A stretch of 27,302 bases of DNA. It comes from a virus. The DNA is taken from positions 1 through 27,302 of IMG/VR virus record IMGVR_UViG_3300035698_003188; one strand, given 5' to 3'. The notes beneath the pieces were generated by a model. That model searched no databases. It worked only from the letters and a program-made list of their open reading frames with translations, and was not told the origin of the DNA. This document shows, piece after piece, positions 6,290 through 14,806 of the stretch (position 1 is its first letter; the number at the start of each line of letters is the position of its first letter). Both the position numbers and the translations under genes were made by a program.

Positions 6290-8299
6290 ATGAAAAAAAG
6301 AATTGAAGAAAAATTAAAGAAGATACAAGGTAAAAATAATATAAAATTATGGTTAGATAATTTTTTAGATATAGAATTAGAGTACATTCAAAATGTTGTA
6401 AAACATTTAAATATTTATAAATATAAAAACTTTAGTGAAATACGGGCATGTTTTTTAAATAATATATCTATTCAACATTATTGTCCTGTGTGTAAAAAGA
6501 AAAGCATATACGATAGACACGCTAATAATGTATATAGATTGTTTTGTTCGAGGGAGTGTAAATTTTCAAAGAAAGGACAAGAGATAGAAAAAAATAAAAT
6601 AAAAAAAACTTGTTTAGAGCGATATGGTGTTGAGAATCCATCACAATTAGAAAAAATAAAAAAACAAAAAATACAAACATGTTTAAAAAATAATGGTGTT
6701 GAACACCCATCGCAATCTAAAGAAGTTCAAGAAAAAATAAAAAAGAGTGTTAAAGAACATTATGGTGTTGAACACATATCTCAATCTGAGGAAATAAAAG
6801 AACAAAAAATAGAAACATGTAAAGAAAAATATGGTGCTGGGCATCATATGCAAAATAAAGATATTATTGATAAAAAAAATAAAACAAATTTAGAGCAATA
6901 TGGTGTTGAGAATCCAATGCAGAATGATTCTGTTAAAGAAAATGTTAAAAAAACTAACCTTGAAAAATATGATGTAGAATATTATGTTTTATCTAGTGAT
7001 TTTCAAGATAAATCAGGGGCAACTTGTTTAAAAAATTATGGAGTAAAAAATGCTTCACAATCAGAAGAAATAAAAGAACAAAAAATAGAAACTTGTTTAG
7101 AAAATTATGGAGTTAAAAATCCAACACAATCATCTGAAATTCAAAAAATAATTAAATCAAATAATTTAAAAAAATATGGTGTAACAAGTCCATCACAGTT
7201 AAAATGGGTTCAAAATAAAGTTATAGATAGTAGAAGAAGTAATTATTGGAATACTTTCGTATTAATGATGAAGCAAAAAAGATTAGAACCATTGTTTAAT
7301 AAAGATGATTATATTGGTTATAGAGTTGGTGATGTTATTTTGTTTAAATGTACTCGTTGTCAAAAAACAATAAAGTATAAGATAACAAAAGAAAAGAGTA
7401 TTGAGGTTAAAAATATTATATGTTATAATCATAAGTATGGTTCATTAGCCGAATTAGAGTTAAAAGAGTGGTTATTGAGTATTAATCCAAATATAAATAT
7501 TGAAATGAATAAAAGATTTTTTCATAATGGTAAACAATATGAATGTGATTTATATTTACCAGATTATAATTTTGGTATTGAATATCATGGCTTATACTGG
7601 CATTCTGATATACATAAAGATAAGAAATATCATAAAGACAAATATTTGTATTTTAAAGAATTAGGAATAGAGTTAATACAAGTGTTTGAATCTGAGTGGA
7701 TAAACAAACAAGAAATAATAAAGTCTATTATAACGTCCAAACTTGGTCTTATAACACAAAAGTATTATGGAAGGGGTCTTACTATTAGAGAGGTTAAAAA
7801 CAACGATTATATGCAATTCTGTGAGCTAAATCATATACAAGGATATTGCGTGGCTAAAGTTCGTTTAGGTTTATATAATGATAATGAATTAGTTCAAATT
7901 ATGTCTTTTTCTAAACCCAGGTATAATAAGAATTATGATTGGGAAAATATTAGAACATGTAGTAAAATAAATACGATAGTTGTTGGTGGAATGTCGAAGA
8001 TTTTAAAATATTTTAACCAAAATTATGGTGGTTCTATTATTTCTTATGTAGATGTTAGATTATTTTCTGGGGGTGGTTATATTAAAAATGGTTTTATTAT
8101 TAATAAACATACTAATCCCAATTATTATTATTTTAAGAGGGGTGCTATTATATTAGAAACTAGAAATAAATATCAAAAACATAAGTTAGAGAAAATTTTT
8201 AGTAATTTTGACTCAAATATGACTGAATATGAGAACATGTTAATGAATAATTATATAAGAATATATGACGCTGGTAATTTAGTTTTAACATATAATTAG
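6290..8299 (+). CDS. Free-standing homing endonuclease 1 (Vsr-like nuclease with nine YGV repeats)
   Basis: A 669-aa protein. Order of parts: an N-terminal zinc finger (CPVC at 65-68, FCSREC near 85-90); nine repeats of about 20-29 residues centred on YGVENPSQ-like motifs (about 106-306); a second Cys/His cluster (CTRC, then CYNH); a nuclease domain at about 385-470; and a conserved C-terminal domain. The nuclease carries Asp420 in CDLYLPDY, then GIEYHGLYWHSD with Glu431, His433 and His438, the arrangement of Vsr repair nucleases and EDxHD homing endonucleases. An upstream in-frame TTG (6272) is possible, but ATG 6290 aligns better with the paralogue. No strong ribosome binding site is seen. 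It stands alone between tail sheath and neck genes and is probably a selfish mobile gene. Confidence 0.85.
   Translation: MKKRIEEKLKKIQGKNNIKLWLDNFLDIELEYIQNVVKHLNIYKYKNFSEIRACFLNNISIQHYCPVCKKKSIYDRHANNVYRLFCSRECKFSKKGQEIEKNKIKKTCLERYGVENPSQLEKIKKQKIQTCLKNNGVEHPSQSKEVQEKIKKSVKEHYGVEHISQSEEIKEQKIETCKEKYGAGHHMQNKDIIDKKNKTNLEQYGVENPMQNDSVKENVKKTNLEKYDVEYYVLSSDFQDKSGATCLKNYGVKNASQSEEIKEQKIETCLENYGVKNPTQSSEIQKIIKSNNLKKYGVTSPSQLKWVQNKVIDSRRSNYWNTFVLMMKQKRLEPLFNKDDYIGYRVGDVILFKCTRCQKTIKYKITKEKSIEVKNIICYNHKYGSLAELELKEWLLSINPNINIEMNKRFFHNGKQYECDLYLPDYNFGIEYHGLYWHSDIHKDKKYHKDKYLYFKELGIELIQVFESEWINKQEIIKSIITSKLGLITQKYYGRGLTIREVKNNDYMQFCELNHIQGYCVAKVRLGLYNDNELVQIMSFSKPRYNKNYDWENIRTCSKINTIVVGGMSKILKYFNQNYGGSIISYVDVRLFSGGGYIKNGFIINKHTNPNYYYFKRGAIILETRNKYQKHKLEKIFSNFDSNMTEYENMLMNNYIRIYDAGNLVLTYN
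6605..7208 (+). repeat. Coding tandem repeats: nine YGV-type modules
   Basis: Nine modules keyed on YGVENPSQ, NGVEHPSQ, YGVEHISQ, YGAGHHMQ, YGVENPMQ, YDVEYYVL, YGVKNASQ, YGVKNPTQ and YGVTSPSQ, each followed by a lysine-rich helix. The fourth and sixth are degenerate. They are probably DNA-binding modules. Confidence 0.8.
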
Positions 8300-8300
8300 A

Positions 8301-8432
8301 TTAATAACTTAGTAGTTTTCTAATTAGAGTTCTAATTATAGTTTCTGTGTTATCTTGATTTTCTTTTATTTCTTTAATAGCTTGTTTGAATAATTCAGAG
8401 CAATTTTTATTGTTCAAAGTATTAACCCACAA
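8301..8432 (-). CDS. Possible 43-aa ORF downstream of gp13
   Basis: On the minus strand a TTG at 8432 opens a 43-codon frame that overlaps the end of the gp13-like gene by 11 bases and stops at 8301, two bases from the stop of the convergent endonuclease gene. The product is lysine-rich and would form an amphipathic helix (ELFKQAIKEIKENQ). The start is weak: the nearest GGAG is 16 bases upstream. It fills the only otherwise empty stretch here (8300-8421). It may instead be a remnant left when the endonuclease inserted. Confidence 0.35.
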   Translation of the reverse strand: MWVNTLNNKNCSELFKQAIKEIKENQDNTETIIRTLIRKLLSY

Positions 8433-9186
8433 AGAATGATACTGGGTTACTCCATTTGGTTTCTAATTCTTCCTCAAGTTCACGAAGTCTAGTATTAGCT
8501 TCATCATACATTTCTTGTGAATTTAATGTAACACCAGCTGGAAGGTTAGGCATCCCAAATTTCTTTAAATTTTGTGCCCACTGTTCTTTTAATAAATTAA
8601 AACTATATTCTTTTAACCACATATCTTGCCATAAGTCGGTTTCACCTTCGGTGTTTTCTAATACATTACACACTAAAGCAACACTACCCCATAAATCATT
8701 TATTGGTGTTAGTAGATTTATTTCATGTGTCAGTTCATTGAAGGTATAATTAAATTTCTTACCAACCTTCATATCAACCATCTTCAACCATTCATATGCT
8801 AATTCGACTGTTACCAAATCAAATCCACCCATTTTACCATAGTTCATACCCATAGATTGTCTCATTTGATAATCGAATGAGAACATTGTTGATTTATCGT
8901 TCAATTTTAAATAATATAAAACAGATATAACTTCTTTTGGTAATTTGTATGTTGTTGTGGTGTTATTAAGGTCTAATATAATACCCATTTCGCGATAACC
9001 ATTGTAATGTGTGTGGTTAAATTTATAGACAGCTTCTGTCATTCTATCTAATATTTGTTGTTTAGATACATTTACATATACTAAACCACCAACTGGTCTT
9101 TGAAAAACATTATCACCACCAAGTTTTCGTAGACACCAATCGGCCAACTCCAACATTGATTCTGGTTTTTCCATTACTTTAGTCAT
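8422..9186 (-). CDS. Neck protein, gp13-like
   Basis: A 254-aa protein. The N-terminal part reads LADWCLRKLGG, then VYVNVSKQQILDRMTEAVYKF and a nearby HYNG motif. This is the pattern of T4-family gp13 neck proteins (xDxCLRxLGxPVIxVNVxxxQxxDRIxEALxxFxEYHxDG), with an insertion of about ten residues after LGG. The C-terminal VSFFVG ending is also like my recollection of that family. gp13 sits at the portal vertex and with gp14 closes the filled head for tail attachment. T4 gp13 is 309 aa, so this copy is shorter. It is the last clear gene of a leftward block and meets endonuclease 1 tail to tail. In T4 gene 13 lies next to 14 and 15; here 14 is 12 kb away. Confidence 0.65.
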   Translation of the reverse strand: MTKVMEKPESMLELADWCLRKLGGDNVFQRPVGGLVYVNVSKQQILDRMTEAVYKFNHTHYNGYREMGIILDLNNTTTTYKLPKEVISVLYYLKLNDKSTMFSFDYQMRQSMGMNYGKMGGFDLVTVELAYEWLKMVDMKVGKKFNYTFNELTHEINLLTPINDLWGSVALVCNVLENTEGETDLWQDMWLKEYSFNLLKEQWAQNLKKFGMPNLPAGVTLNSQEMYDEANTRLRELEEELETKWSNPVSFFVG

Positions 9187-9197
9187 TATAATACCTA

Positions 9198-9476
9198 TTA
9201 TTTTTTAGTATATTGTTTAACCCATTTGTCAACATTTTTTATCAATTTTGATGCTGTTTTTACATTCAAATTATCCCAATCAACATCTTTCAATGTTTTG
9301 TAAAGAGAACTTTTAACAGACTCAATTATTTTTGTTTCTGCCTTTTGTTTCTTTTCTTCAAATAATTTTTTTTCTTTCTTGGTTTTTCTTTCTTTTTTAC
9401 GTTCATCAAGAATTTTATCTATTTTAGTTTCTAAAAATTCTCTAATCTCTTTGTCTGTTGATACTATCTTTGTCAT
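9198..9476 (-). CDS. Small lysine-rich hypothetical protein
   Basis: A 92-aa basic protein with a strong charged helix at about residues 12-50 (KERKTKKEKKLFEEKKQKAE), likely coiled coil, and a C-terminal helix with VDWDNLNVKTA. AAGGAG sits six bases before the ATG. It lies 12 bases upstream of the gp13-like gene and 12 downstream of the next gene in a leftward operon of virion genes, so a small structural or assembly role is plausible. Not recognised. Confidence 0.75.
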   Translation of the reverse strand: MTKIVSTDKEIREFLETKIDKILDERKKERKTKKEKKLFEEKKQKAETKIIESVKSSLYKTLKDVDWDNLNVKTASKLIKNVDKWVKQYTKK

Positions 9477-9488
9477 TTTAAACTCCTT

Positions 9489-10007
9489 TTATTTATCACT
9501 ATCTTTCTTTTTAGGTGATTTTTTTGTTGTTTTTTTAGCTGTTTTTTTAGGTTTAGATTTTTTCTTATCTTCACCATCTAAGTCTATTTTTGTTTTCTTA
9601 ATAGGTTTACTTAATTGTATTGTTTCTTTACCTTCTACAATACCATCAATGTCAGATTCTTTTCTAATTACAGTTTCTTTCTGTGCAATAACAATACTAT
9701 CTTTTGTAGTATAATCTGCTGTTGGTGATTCTTCTGGTACTTTAACTATATTTTCTTTTGCTTTCTCAATAATATCTGATAATTGGTTTGAGTTACCTCT
9801 ATTAGAGTTTTCAATTGTTTCTTCTATTTTCTTAACCGCTTTCTTCTTATTTGGTTTGAATATAAGAAATCCATACTTACTAGCTAAATCAATCTCATCT
9901 TTTTCACTTAAGTGTCTTGTTAAATTTTTGGTCTCAAAAGGTGCGAACCCAATTTCAAGCCCTTTGTGAGAGACATTTAATCTCAACATCGAATTATTAA
10001 AAATCAT
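9489..10007 (-). CDS. Hypothetical protein with lysine-rich tail
   Basis: A 172-aa protein starting at ATG 10007, five bases after a perfect GGAGG (10013-10017 on the minus strand). A longer reading from TTG 10019 would place the ribosome binding site inside the coding region, so I reject it. The first 55 residues look like a small folded domain. The remainder is low complexity, ending in a Lys/Pro/Thr tail (KKTAKKTTKKSPKKK) reminiscent of DNA-binding tails. It is the first gene of the gp13 block and has a late box upstream. The family is not recognised; the tail might contact packaged DNA near the neck, which is speculation. Confidence 0.75.
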   Translation of the reverse strand: MIFNNSMLRLNVSHKGLEIGFAPFETKNLTRHLSEKDEIDLASKYGFLIFKPNKKKAVKKIEETIENSNRGNSNQLSDIIEKAKENIVKVPEESPTADYTTKDSIVIAQKETVIRKESDIDGIVEGKETIQLSKPIKKTKIDLDGEDKKKSKPKKTAKKTTKKSPKKKDSDK

Positions 10008-10017
10008 AATTTCCTCC

Positions 10018-10025
10018 AATAAATA
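10018..10025 (+). promoter_or_regulatory. Late promoter box (AATAAATA) for gp15 block
   Basis: AATAAATA in rightward orientation, 59 bases before the ATG of the gp15-like gene. It faces the leftward box at 10056-10063. Confidence 0.45.
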
Positions 10026-10055
10026 TAAAAAACTAAATAATTGATAACACGTTTT

Positions 10056-10063
10056 TATTTATT
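10056..10063 (-). promoter_or_regulatory. Late promoter box (AATAAATA) for gp13 block
   Basis: TATTTATT on the plus strand is AATAAATA on the minus strand, 48 bases before the ATG at 10007. With the rightward box at 10018-10025 it forms a face-to-face pair. Confidence 0.45.
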
Positions 10064-10084
10064 ATTTTGAAAAAAGGAGATATT

Positions 10085-10807
10085 ATGTATTTTTTTAATG
10101 ATGTAATTTCTACATACACTATATCTATAGGGAGTTTATTTAATAATTTTAAGGTACAAAGAATTAATAAAAAAGTTAAACCATCTCAAATAAAAGAAAT
10201 AGACGTTCCATTAGAGTATTCTAGTAAGACACATTGGTATTTAAAAACAAATAAAAATGTATCAGATAAATATAATATCAATAAAATATTGCCTAGAATG
10301 TCATTCTCATTAGAATCATTAGAATTAGATGATAAAAGACAAACAAATAAATTTAATACTTTGAAATTTGATGGTGATATGTCAGCTGGTGTTAGAAAAT
10401 GGTGTCAAACTTGTGTTCCATATACCTTTCATTATAAATTAGATATATATACTAGATATCAATCTGAATTAAATCAGATAATCGAACAGATTCTACCATT
10501 TTTTCCTGCTAATAGTAGAGATTTACATATTAAAGAAGTACCAATATTGAACATATATCGTAGTTCTAGGGTGCAATTAGATGGTATATCTCAATCAATA
10601 AATGTAGATTACCAGGATAATGGAGATAGAGTTATTAATATGAGTTTAGATTTTTCTTTAGATGGTTATATATACCCACCAATTACAGAAGATTCTATAA
10701 TTAAAGAAATAGACGTTAAATTATATTTAGATTTACTAGAAGTGAAATATGTTAAAGAAGAGGATATTGTTATTATTGAAACTGAAACGGAGACTGAAAA
10801 TGGATAA
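10085..10807 (+). CDS. Tail sheath stabilizer and completion protein, gp15-like
   Basis: A 240-aa protein that aligns along most of its length with T4 gp15 (272 aa), the hexameric ring terminating the tail and joining it to the neck. Matching blocks are the opening MYFFNDVISTYT (T4 MFGYFYNSSFRRY), the VPLEYSSKTH segment, LPRMSFSLESL (T4 LPRINLHLVDF), IYTRYQSELNQIIEQILPFF (T4 IFTRYEDDMFQIVEQILPYF) and MSLDFSLDGYIYPP (T4 WSLTFEVNGWMYPP). The start is ATG 10085, behind AAAAGGAG; a TTG at 10067 lies upstream of that site and is rejected. Its stop overlaps the next start. Confidence 0.93.
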   Translation: MYFFNDVISTYTISIGSLFNNFKVQRINKKVKPSQIKEIDVPLEYSSKTHWYLKTNKNVSDKYNINKILPRMSFSLESLELDDKRQTNKFNTLKFDGDMSAGVRKWCQTCVPYTFHYKLDIYTRYQSELNQIIEQILPFFPANSRDLHIKEVPILNIYRSSRVQLDGISQSINVDYQDNGDRVINMSLDFSLDGYIYPPITEDSIIKEIDVKLYLDLLEVKYVKEEDIVIIETETETENG

Positions 10808-11264
10808 TTTCTTACTGGAACTGCTTAAAACTGGGAACATATATATTATTGTTGTTGCCATATTATTATTAATATTATATCTTTTTATTAAATTTTTCTT
10901 TTGTGATTATAATAAAACCAAAATTAAAAATAAAATTAATATAGAATCTATAAAAGATAAAATATCTGATGAATCGACTAAAATCGAGAAAACTGTTACA
11001 GATAATGATAGGGTTTTTTATAAAAATATAAAACAGATAATCGTAACCTTAGATAGAATAAGTGGTGAAATAGAAAAATTAAATTTAGATAATAAAGAAA
11101 GAATAAAAGAAATAGAGCATCGTCAAGAAAAAATAACAGATAAGGTGCTTGATAGTTTTAAAACATTAACAGAAATTAAAGACGAAGTAATAAATTTAAA
11201 ATATAAGGTTGAGCTGATGGTTGTTCAAAGAGATAACTCAACTAGGTTAAATAAGGGACTCTAG
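10800..11264 (+). CDS. Membrane-anchored coiled-coil protein
   Basis: A 154-aa protein with an N-terminal hydrophobic segment at about residues 12-33 (IYIIVVAILLLILYLFIKFF), then a long polar helical region with heptad-like spacing. The ATG overlaps the gp15 stop (ATGGATAA), indicating translational coupling; a longer frame from 10749 lies inside gp15 and is rejected. The topology, short N-terminus out and long C-terminal coiled coil inside, could belong to a membrane-attached assembly or lysis factor. Not recognised. Its neighbours are gp15 and an unknown gene followed by the terminase. Confidence 0.75.
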   Translation: MDNFLLELLKTGNIYIIVVAILLLILYLFIKFFFCDYNKTKIKNKINIESIKDKISDESTKIEKTVTDNDRVFYKNIKQIIVTLDRISGEIEKLNLDNKERIKEIEHRQEKITDKVLDSFKTLTEIKDEVINLKYKVELMVVQRDNSTRLNKGL

Positions 11265-11273
11265 GAGGGTGGT

Positions 11274-12074
11274 ATGATAAAATATGTTAATAACTATAAA
11301 ATATCTGAACTCGATTTTTCTGATATTTATATAATTGAAAGATGGATTAAAAAATATATTTATGAGATAAAAGAGATAAAAGGCGAGTTATGTGAGTGTA
11401 AATATAATATTCTTAGAGCTAAGTGGCATGAAATTATTTATTGGTATTCTCTTACTTGTAATAAAATAATTAAAGATGAAACAGTTTCTGTTGAAAATTT
11501 TATATCGACCCTGCAATCAGTTATCATAAATTATGAAGCAATATTATCAAAAAATGAATCAAGTTCTGTTAAAACATATGCTATTTTTAGAGAATTACAT
11601 AAGGTAACAACAAATGAATTTATTTCTAATTTTGAAGAAGATATATTAAAATTTAAAAATAATGAAATGAATGTTGCCAGTTTATTAAATAAATTAGGTG
11701 AGTCATTATATTCTGTGTTAATAAATACAATATTTGAATTACATGAAATTTCAATAAAATGTGAAAGATATGGTGTTTGTCCATATTCTACAGTTGTTGA
11801 TGATGAATCTGTTAGGTTTCTAATAAATGACTTATATAATATGAATAGTTATTCTTTAATAAAAATAAAAAAGTTTATTGAGATTTTAGATGTAGATGTG
11901 AGAACAATAGATTTTATTTGTGATTTTAAATATTTTGAGTCTAAGTCTATTAATCCAAATATAATTAAGATGTTAGACATAATCGAAAGTAATTTTAAAA
12001 ATCTTATAATTACAAACGTTACTAAAGATATTATGTACTTGTTTCCAGATAGATTCATAAAGAAAATTGTTTAA
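11274..12074 (+). CDS. Hypothetical helical protein
   Basis: A 266-aa, mostly alpha-helical protein starting behind a strong ribosome binding site (AGGAGG). No membrane segment and no catalytic motif is visible. Several cysteines (CECKYN, CERYGVC) occur but are not arranged as a clear zinc site. It lies nine bases after the membrane coiled-coil gene and before gp16, within a late block, so a structural or assembly role is plausible. Not recognised. Confidence 0.75.
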   Translation: MIKYVNNYKISELDFSDIYIIERWIKKYIYEIKEIKGELCECKYNILRAKWHEIIYWYSLTCNKIIKDETVSVENFISTLQSVIINYEAILSKNESSSVKTYAIFRELHKVTTNEFISNFEEDILKFKNNEMNVASLLNKLGESLYSVLINTIFELHEISIKCERYGVCPYSTVVDDESVRFLINDLYNMNSYSLIKIKKFIEILDVDVRTIDFICDFKYFESKSINPNIIKMLDIIESNFKNLIITNVTKDIMYLFPDRFIKKIV

Positions 12075-12076
12075 AT

Positions 12077-12084
12077 GATAAATA
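12077..12084 (+). promoter_or_regulatory. Late promoter box (GATAAATA) for terminase genes
   Basis: GATAAATA, 34 bases before the small terminase ATG. It lies within a short palindrome (AATGATAAATATCATT, 12074-12089). A one-base variant of the T4 late box. Confidence 0.45.
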
Positions 12085-12118
12085 TCATTGATGAAAAACT
12101 TTTTAATGGAGATTTAAA

Positions 12119-12730
12119 ATGTCAGATAAAAACAAAGACAAGGCAATAGATGATATATTAGCAAATGCAACAGATAAAACATTCAATAAATCAGACAATG
12201 TTGTAGACACACCAGATACAGCAAAAAAACATAAACTTATATTAGGCGATGATGAAATAGAATTATCAGAAGAAGAAGTAGAGGAATCTAGAAAAAAAAT
12301 ATTAGATATAGTAGATAATCATATCAGCAAAATAAAGAAAGAGATGGATAAAGATAACTTAGCTAACTATATGTTGGAAAATAGAATTGAATTATTAGAA
12401 AAAAGCAAATACATGTTAAATGAATATATGGTTACAATATTAACACAATTATCATCATCTAGTAGAGCTTTTGAAGTGTTAGCAAAATTTATTGAAACAG
12501 TGGCTGGTATCAATGATAGCGTTGTTAATGTGGCTGAAGATAAGAAAAAAACGAAAACAAGTAAAGATGATAAAGAAATTATAATGCAATCTAATGAGCT
12601 TATTAACACTCTTGTTAAGAAAAATATTGATGGTTTTATGACCGAAGTTGATTTTAGAAATAAAAATAAAGAAAATATAAAAGTATCTGGTGGTAAAAAA
12701 ACACCCATAAAAAAGGTTTCTAATGACTAA
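12119..12730 (+). CDS. Small terminase subunit, gp16-like
   Basis: A 203-aa protein immediately before the large terminase, with which it overlaps by eight bases. The central helical region ends in SSSRAFEVLAKFIETVAGIND, matching the T4-family gp16 pattern (SPRxxEVxAxLxxxxxxxN) followed by a charged helix. The first 60 and last 40 residues are acidic or basic low-complexity tails, so it is longer than T4 gp16 (164 aa). gp16 forms a ring that recognises concatemeric DNA and stimulates the gp17 ATPase. GGAG precedes the ATG. Gene position and the central motif both support the call. Confidence 0.8.
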   Translation: MSDKNKDKAIDDILANATDKTFNKSDNVVDTPDTAKKHKLILGDDEIELSEEEVEESRKKILDIVDNHISKIKKEMDKDNLANYMLENRIELLEKSKYMLNEYMVTILTQLSSSSRAFEVLAKFIETVAGINDSVVNVAEDKKKTKTSKDDKEIIMQSNELINTLVKKNIDGFMTEVDFRNKNKENIKVSGGKKTPIKKVSND

Positions 12731-14729
12731 AAAGAAACAAACTACTGAAGAATACGAAGAAATTCGTAAGAAAGAACGGGAACTAGCTATTTTAGCTGGA
12801 CATAAACGTAAAGAAGATAGAAAAATACAATTAGAAAAAGATTTAGAAAAACAAACAGAAGAAGAAGCTAAGATAACAGCAAAAGAAATTAAAGAATATG
12901 ATATATTTATGGCTATGTTGGCTAATGAAGTCGTCAATGAATCTTTTCTTAGAAAAAAACCAGAATTAGATAATTTAAATTATGACGCGAACGGTAATGA
13001 TGTTTCATACGAACGTAGTCTAGTTAGAAAACCACCTGGTGTTGAATTAATATATACCGAAGAACATATTAAAGAAATAAATTACTGTTATTCACATCCA
13101 ATATATACAATCAAAAATTATATTAAGATTATTTCCCAGGATATTGGTTTAACAGATTTTAAGTTATATCCATATCAGGCTAAATTTATTCAAGACTGTT
13201 TTGCTAATAAAAGACTCATTGCTAATTGGGCTAGACAGATGGGTAAAACAACGTCATCCGCTGCTTTTATGCTGATATTTACCATATTTAACAAATCTAA
13301 GACGGTTGCAATAGTAGCAAATAAACAGAATACCGCGAAGGAAATTTTAGATAGAATTAAATTAATGTATGATTATTTACCAATGTGGTTGAAGCCTGGT
13401 ATACTTGAGTGGAATAAGGGTTCTATTAAATTTGATAATGGTTGTAAAATAATCGCATCTGCTACATCAGCTGACTCAATTCGTGGACTTTCAATTTCAT
13501 TATTGTATCTTGATGAGTTCGCGTTCATTCCAAAGAATTTAGTTAATGAATTTATTGAATCAACTTTTCCTGTTATTTCAGCGTCATTATTATCTAGAAT
13601 TATAATTACGTCTACACCAAACGGTAAGAACCATTTCTATAAATTTTATGAAGAAGCTCGTCTGGGTAAATCATCATTTATACATTCACATATTAGATGG
13701 GATGCTATGCCTGGTCGTACCGATGATTGGAAAGAGGAAAGAATTAAAGAATTGGGTTCTATTGAAAAGTTTAATCAGGAATATGGTGCTGAGTTTGCTA
13801 ATGCTTCAGATATGGCATTTAAACCTGAGACTATTGACCATATAAATAAGATACAAGTTCAAGACCCATTATATGAGAATGTTAAACAAGTCGAGGGTCT
13901 AAGAGTATTTGAAAGACCATATAAGGGTAGAAAATATTTAATTGCTTGTGATGTTGCTGGTGGTAAGGGTAGAGATGCTTCAACAATGCTTGTTATAGAT
14001 ATAACTACAAATGATTTTACAATAGTTGCAACATATAAAAATGATGAAGTACATACAATAGATTATCCATCTGTTATATATAATGTTGCATTGTATTATT
14101 ATGAAGCATTTGTTATAATAGAGAATAATGGTCTTGGTGATGGTGTTGCTAATGATTTATGGTATAACTATGAATATTCTAATATATTTAATGCAGATTT
14201 CACAAAAGAAAATAAAACTAAAAAGGGTAATAATTATGATATTGGTATTAAAACTAATAAGAAAAATAAAAAAGCTGGTGTATTATACTTAAATTCAATG
14301 TTAGATAAATATCAAATATATGTACCAGATATTAGAGTAGTAGAGGAATTATATACTTTTGTTAAAAATACTAATGAAACATATTCTGCTTCAACTGGTA
14401 ATCACGATGATTTCGTAATGAATTTAGTGATATTTGCTTACCTTGTTAAAACTAGAGAGACTTTTGAAGTATTGAGGTCATCATATCAAGACACAGAAGA
14501 CGCTGACGCTATGACAGACAACGTTATATACAACGAGGGTGGTTTAGCCCAAGATAGATATAATAAAGACGCTGAGGGCGAACGTATGGACGATGTTCTA
14601 TATAGTTTACTAGTATCAGACAATTCAACCGATTTTAATGAAGTAAATAAATTCAAGGAATGTACTAATCCTTTTGTTAGAGAAAATCCACTTAGAGATA
14701 TAGATATATTATTATCATATTTTAATTAA
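12723..14729 (+). CDS. Large terminase subunit (packaging ATPase/nuclease), gp17-like
   Basis: A 668-aa protein. The ATPase domain has Walker A ARQMGKTT at 170-177 (T4 SRQLGKTT), Walker B LLYLDEFAF at 260-268 with Asp264-Glu265, and a coupling motif TSTPNG at 296-301. The RNase H-like nuclease domain carries Asp410 (ACDVAGGKGRD), Glu467 (IIENNGLG) and an Asp pair at 562-563 (GNHDDFVMN), the three expected metal ligands. The length is near T4 gp17 (610 aa), with a longer charged N-terminal region. It pumps DNA into the prohead at the portal and cuts concatemers headful-style. Its start overlaps gp16. Confidence 0.96.
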   Translation: MTKKKQTTEEYEEIRKKERELAILAGHKRKEDRKIQLEKDLEKQTEEEAKITAKEIKEYDIFMAMLANEVVNESFLRKKPELDNLNYDANGNDVSYERSLVRKPPGVELIYTEEHIKEINYCYSHPIYTIKNYIKIISQDIGLTDFKLYPYQAKFIQDCFANKRLIANWARQMGKTTSSAAFMLIFTIFNKSKTVAIVANKQNTAKEILDRIKLMYDYLPMWLKPGILEWNKGSIKFDNGCKIIASATSADSIRGLSISLLYLDEFAFIPKNLVNEFIESTFPVISASLLSRIIITSTPNGKNHFYKFYEEARLGKSSFIHSHIRWDAMPGRTDDWKEERIKELGSIEKFNQEYGAEFANASDMAFKPETIDHINKIQVQDPLYENVKQVEGLRVFERPYKGRKYLIACDVAGGKGRDASTMLVIDITTNDFTIVATYKNDEVHTIDYPSVIYNVALYYYEAFVIIENNGLGDGVANDLWYNYEYSNIFNADFTKENKTKKGNNYDIGIKTNKKNKKAGVLYLNSMLDKYQIYVPDIRVVEELYTFVKNTNETYSASTGNHDDFVMNLVIFAYLVKTRETFEVLRSSYQDTEDADAMTDNVIYNEGGLAQDRYNKDAEGERMDDVLYSLLVSDNSTDFNEVNKFKECTNPFVRENPLRDIDILLSYFN

Positions 14730-14740
14730 TTATAAAAAAC

Positions 14741-14769
14741 TTGACAATCACATTGTTTTATGTTATATT
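14741..14769 (+). promoter_or_regulatory. Strong sigma70-like promoter with extended -10
   Basis: Perfect TTGACA (14741-14746), 17 bases, then TATATT (14764-14769) preceded by TGT, an extended -10. It lies between the terminase stop and the peptidase candidate. The longest frame of the next gene begins at the TTG of this -35 box, so that start is not used. Confidence 0.75.
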
Positions 14770-14806
14770 TGACTTGTATATTGTTATTTATATGTGGAGA
14801 GTTGAG

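Noticed and set aside
6605-7208. Repeat array in endonuclease 1 as a CRISPR-like array
   Set aside because: The repeats are conserved at protein level, in frame and diverged in DNA; there are no regular spacers.
8301-8460. Programmed frameshift extending gp13 into the downstream 53-codon frame
   Set aside because: No slippery heptamer is visible, and gp13 ends in a family-like FFVG terminus.
10067-10084. gp15 starting at TTG 10067
   Set aside because: The ribosome binding site lies downstream of it, and the N-terminus of T4 gp15 aligns with ATG 10085.
14741-14806. Peptidase gene starting at TTG 14741
   Set aside because: That TTG is the -35 box of a strong promoter; ATG 14807 has a good ribosome binding site.
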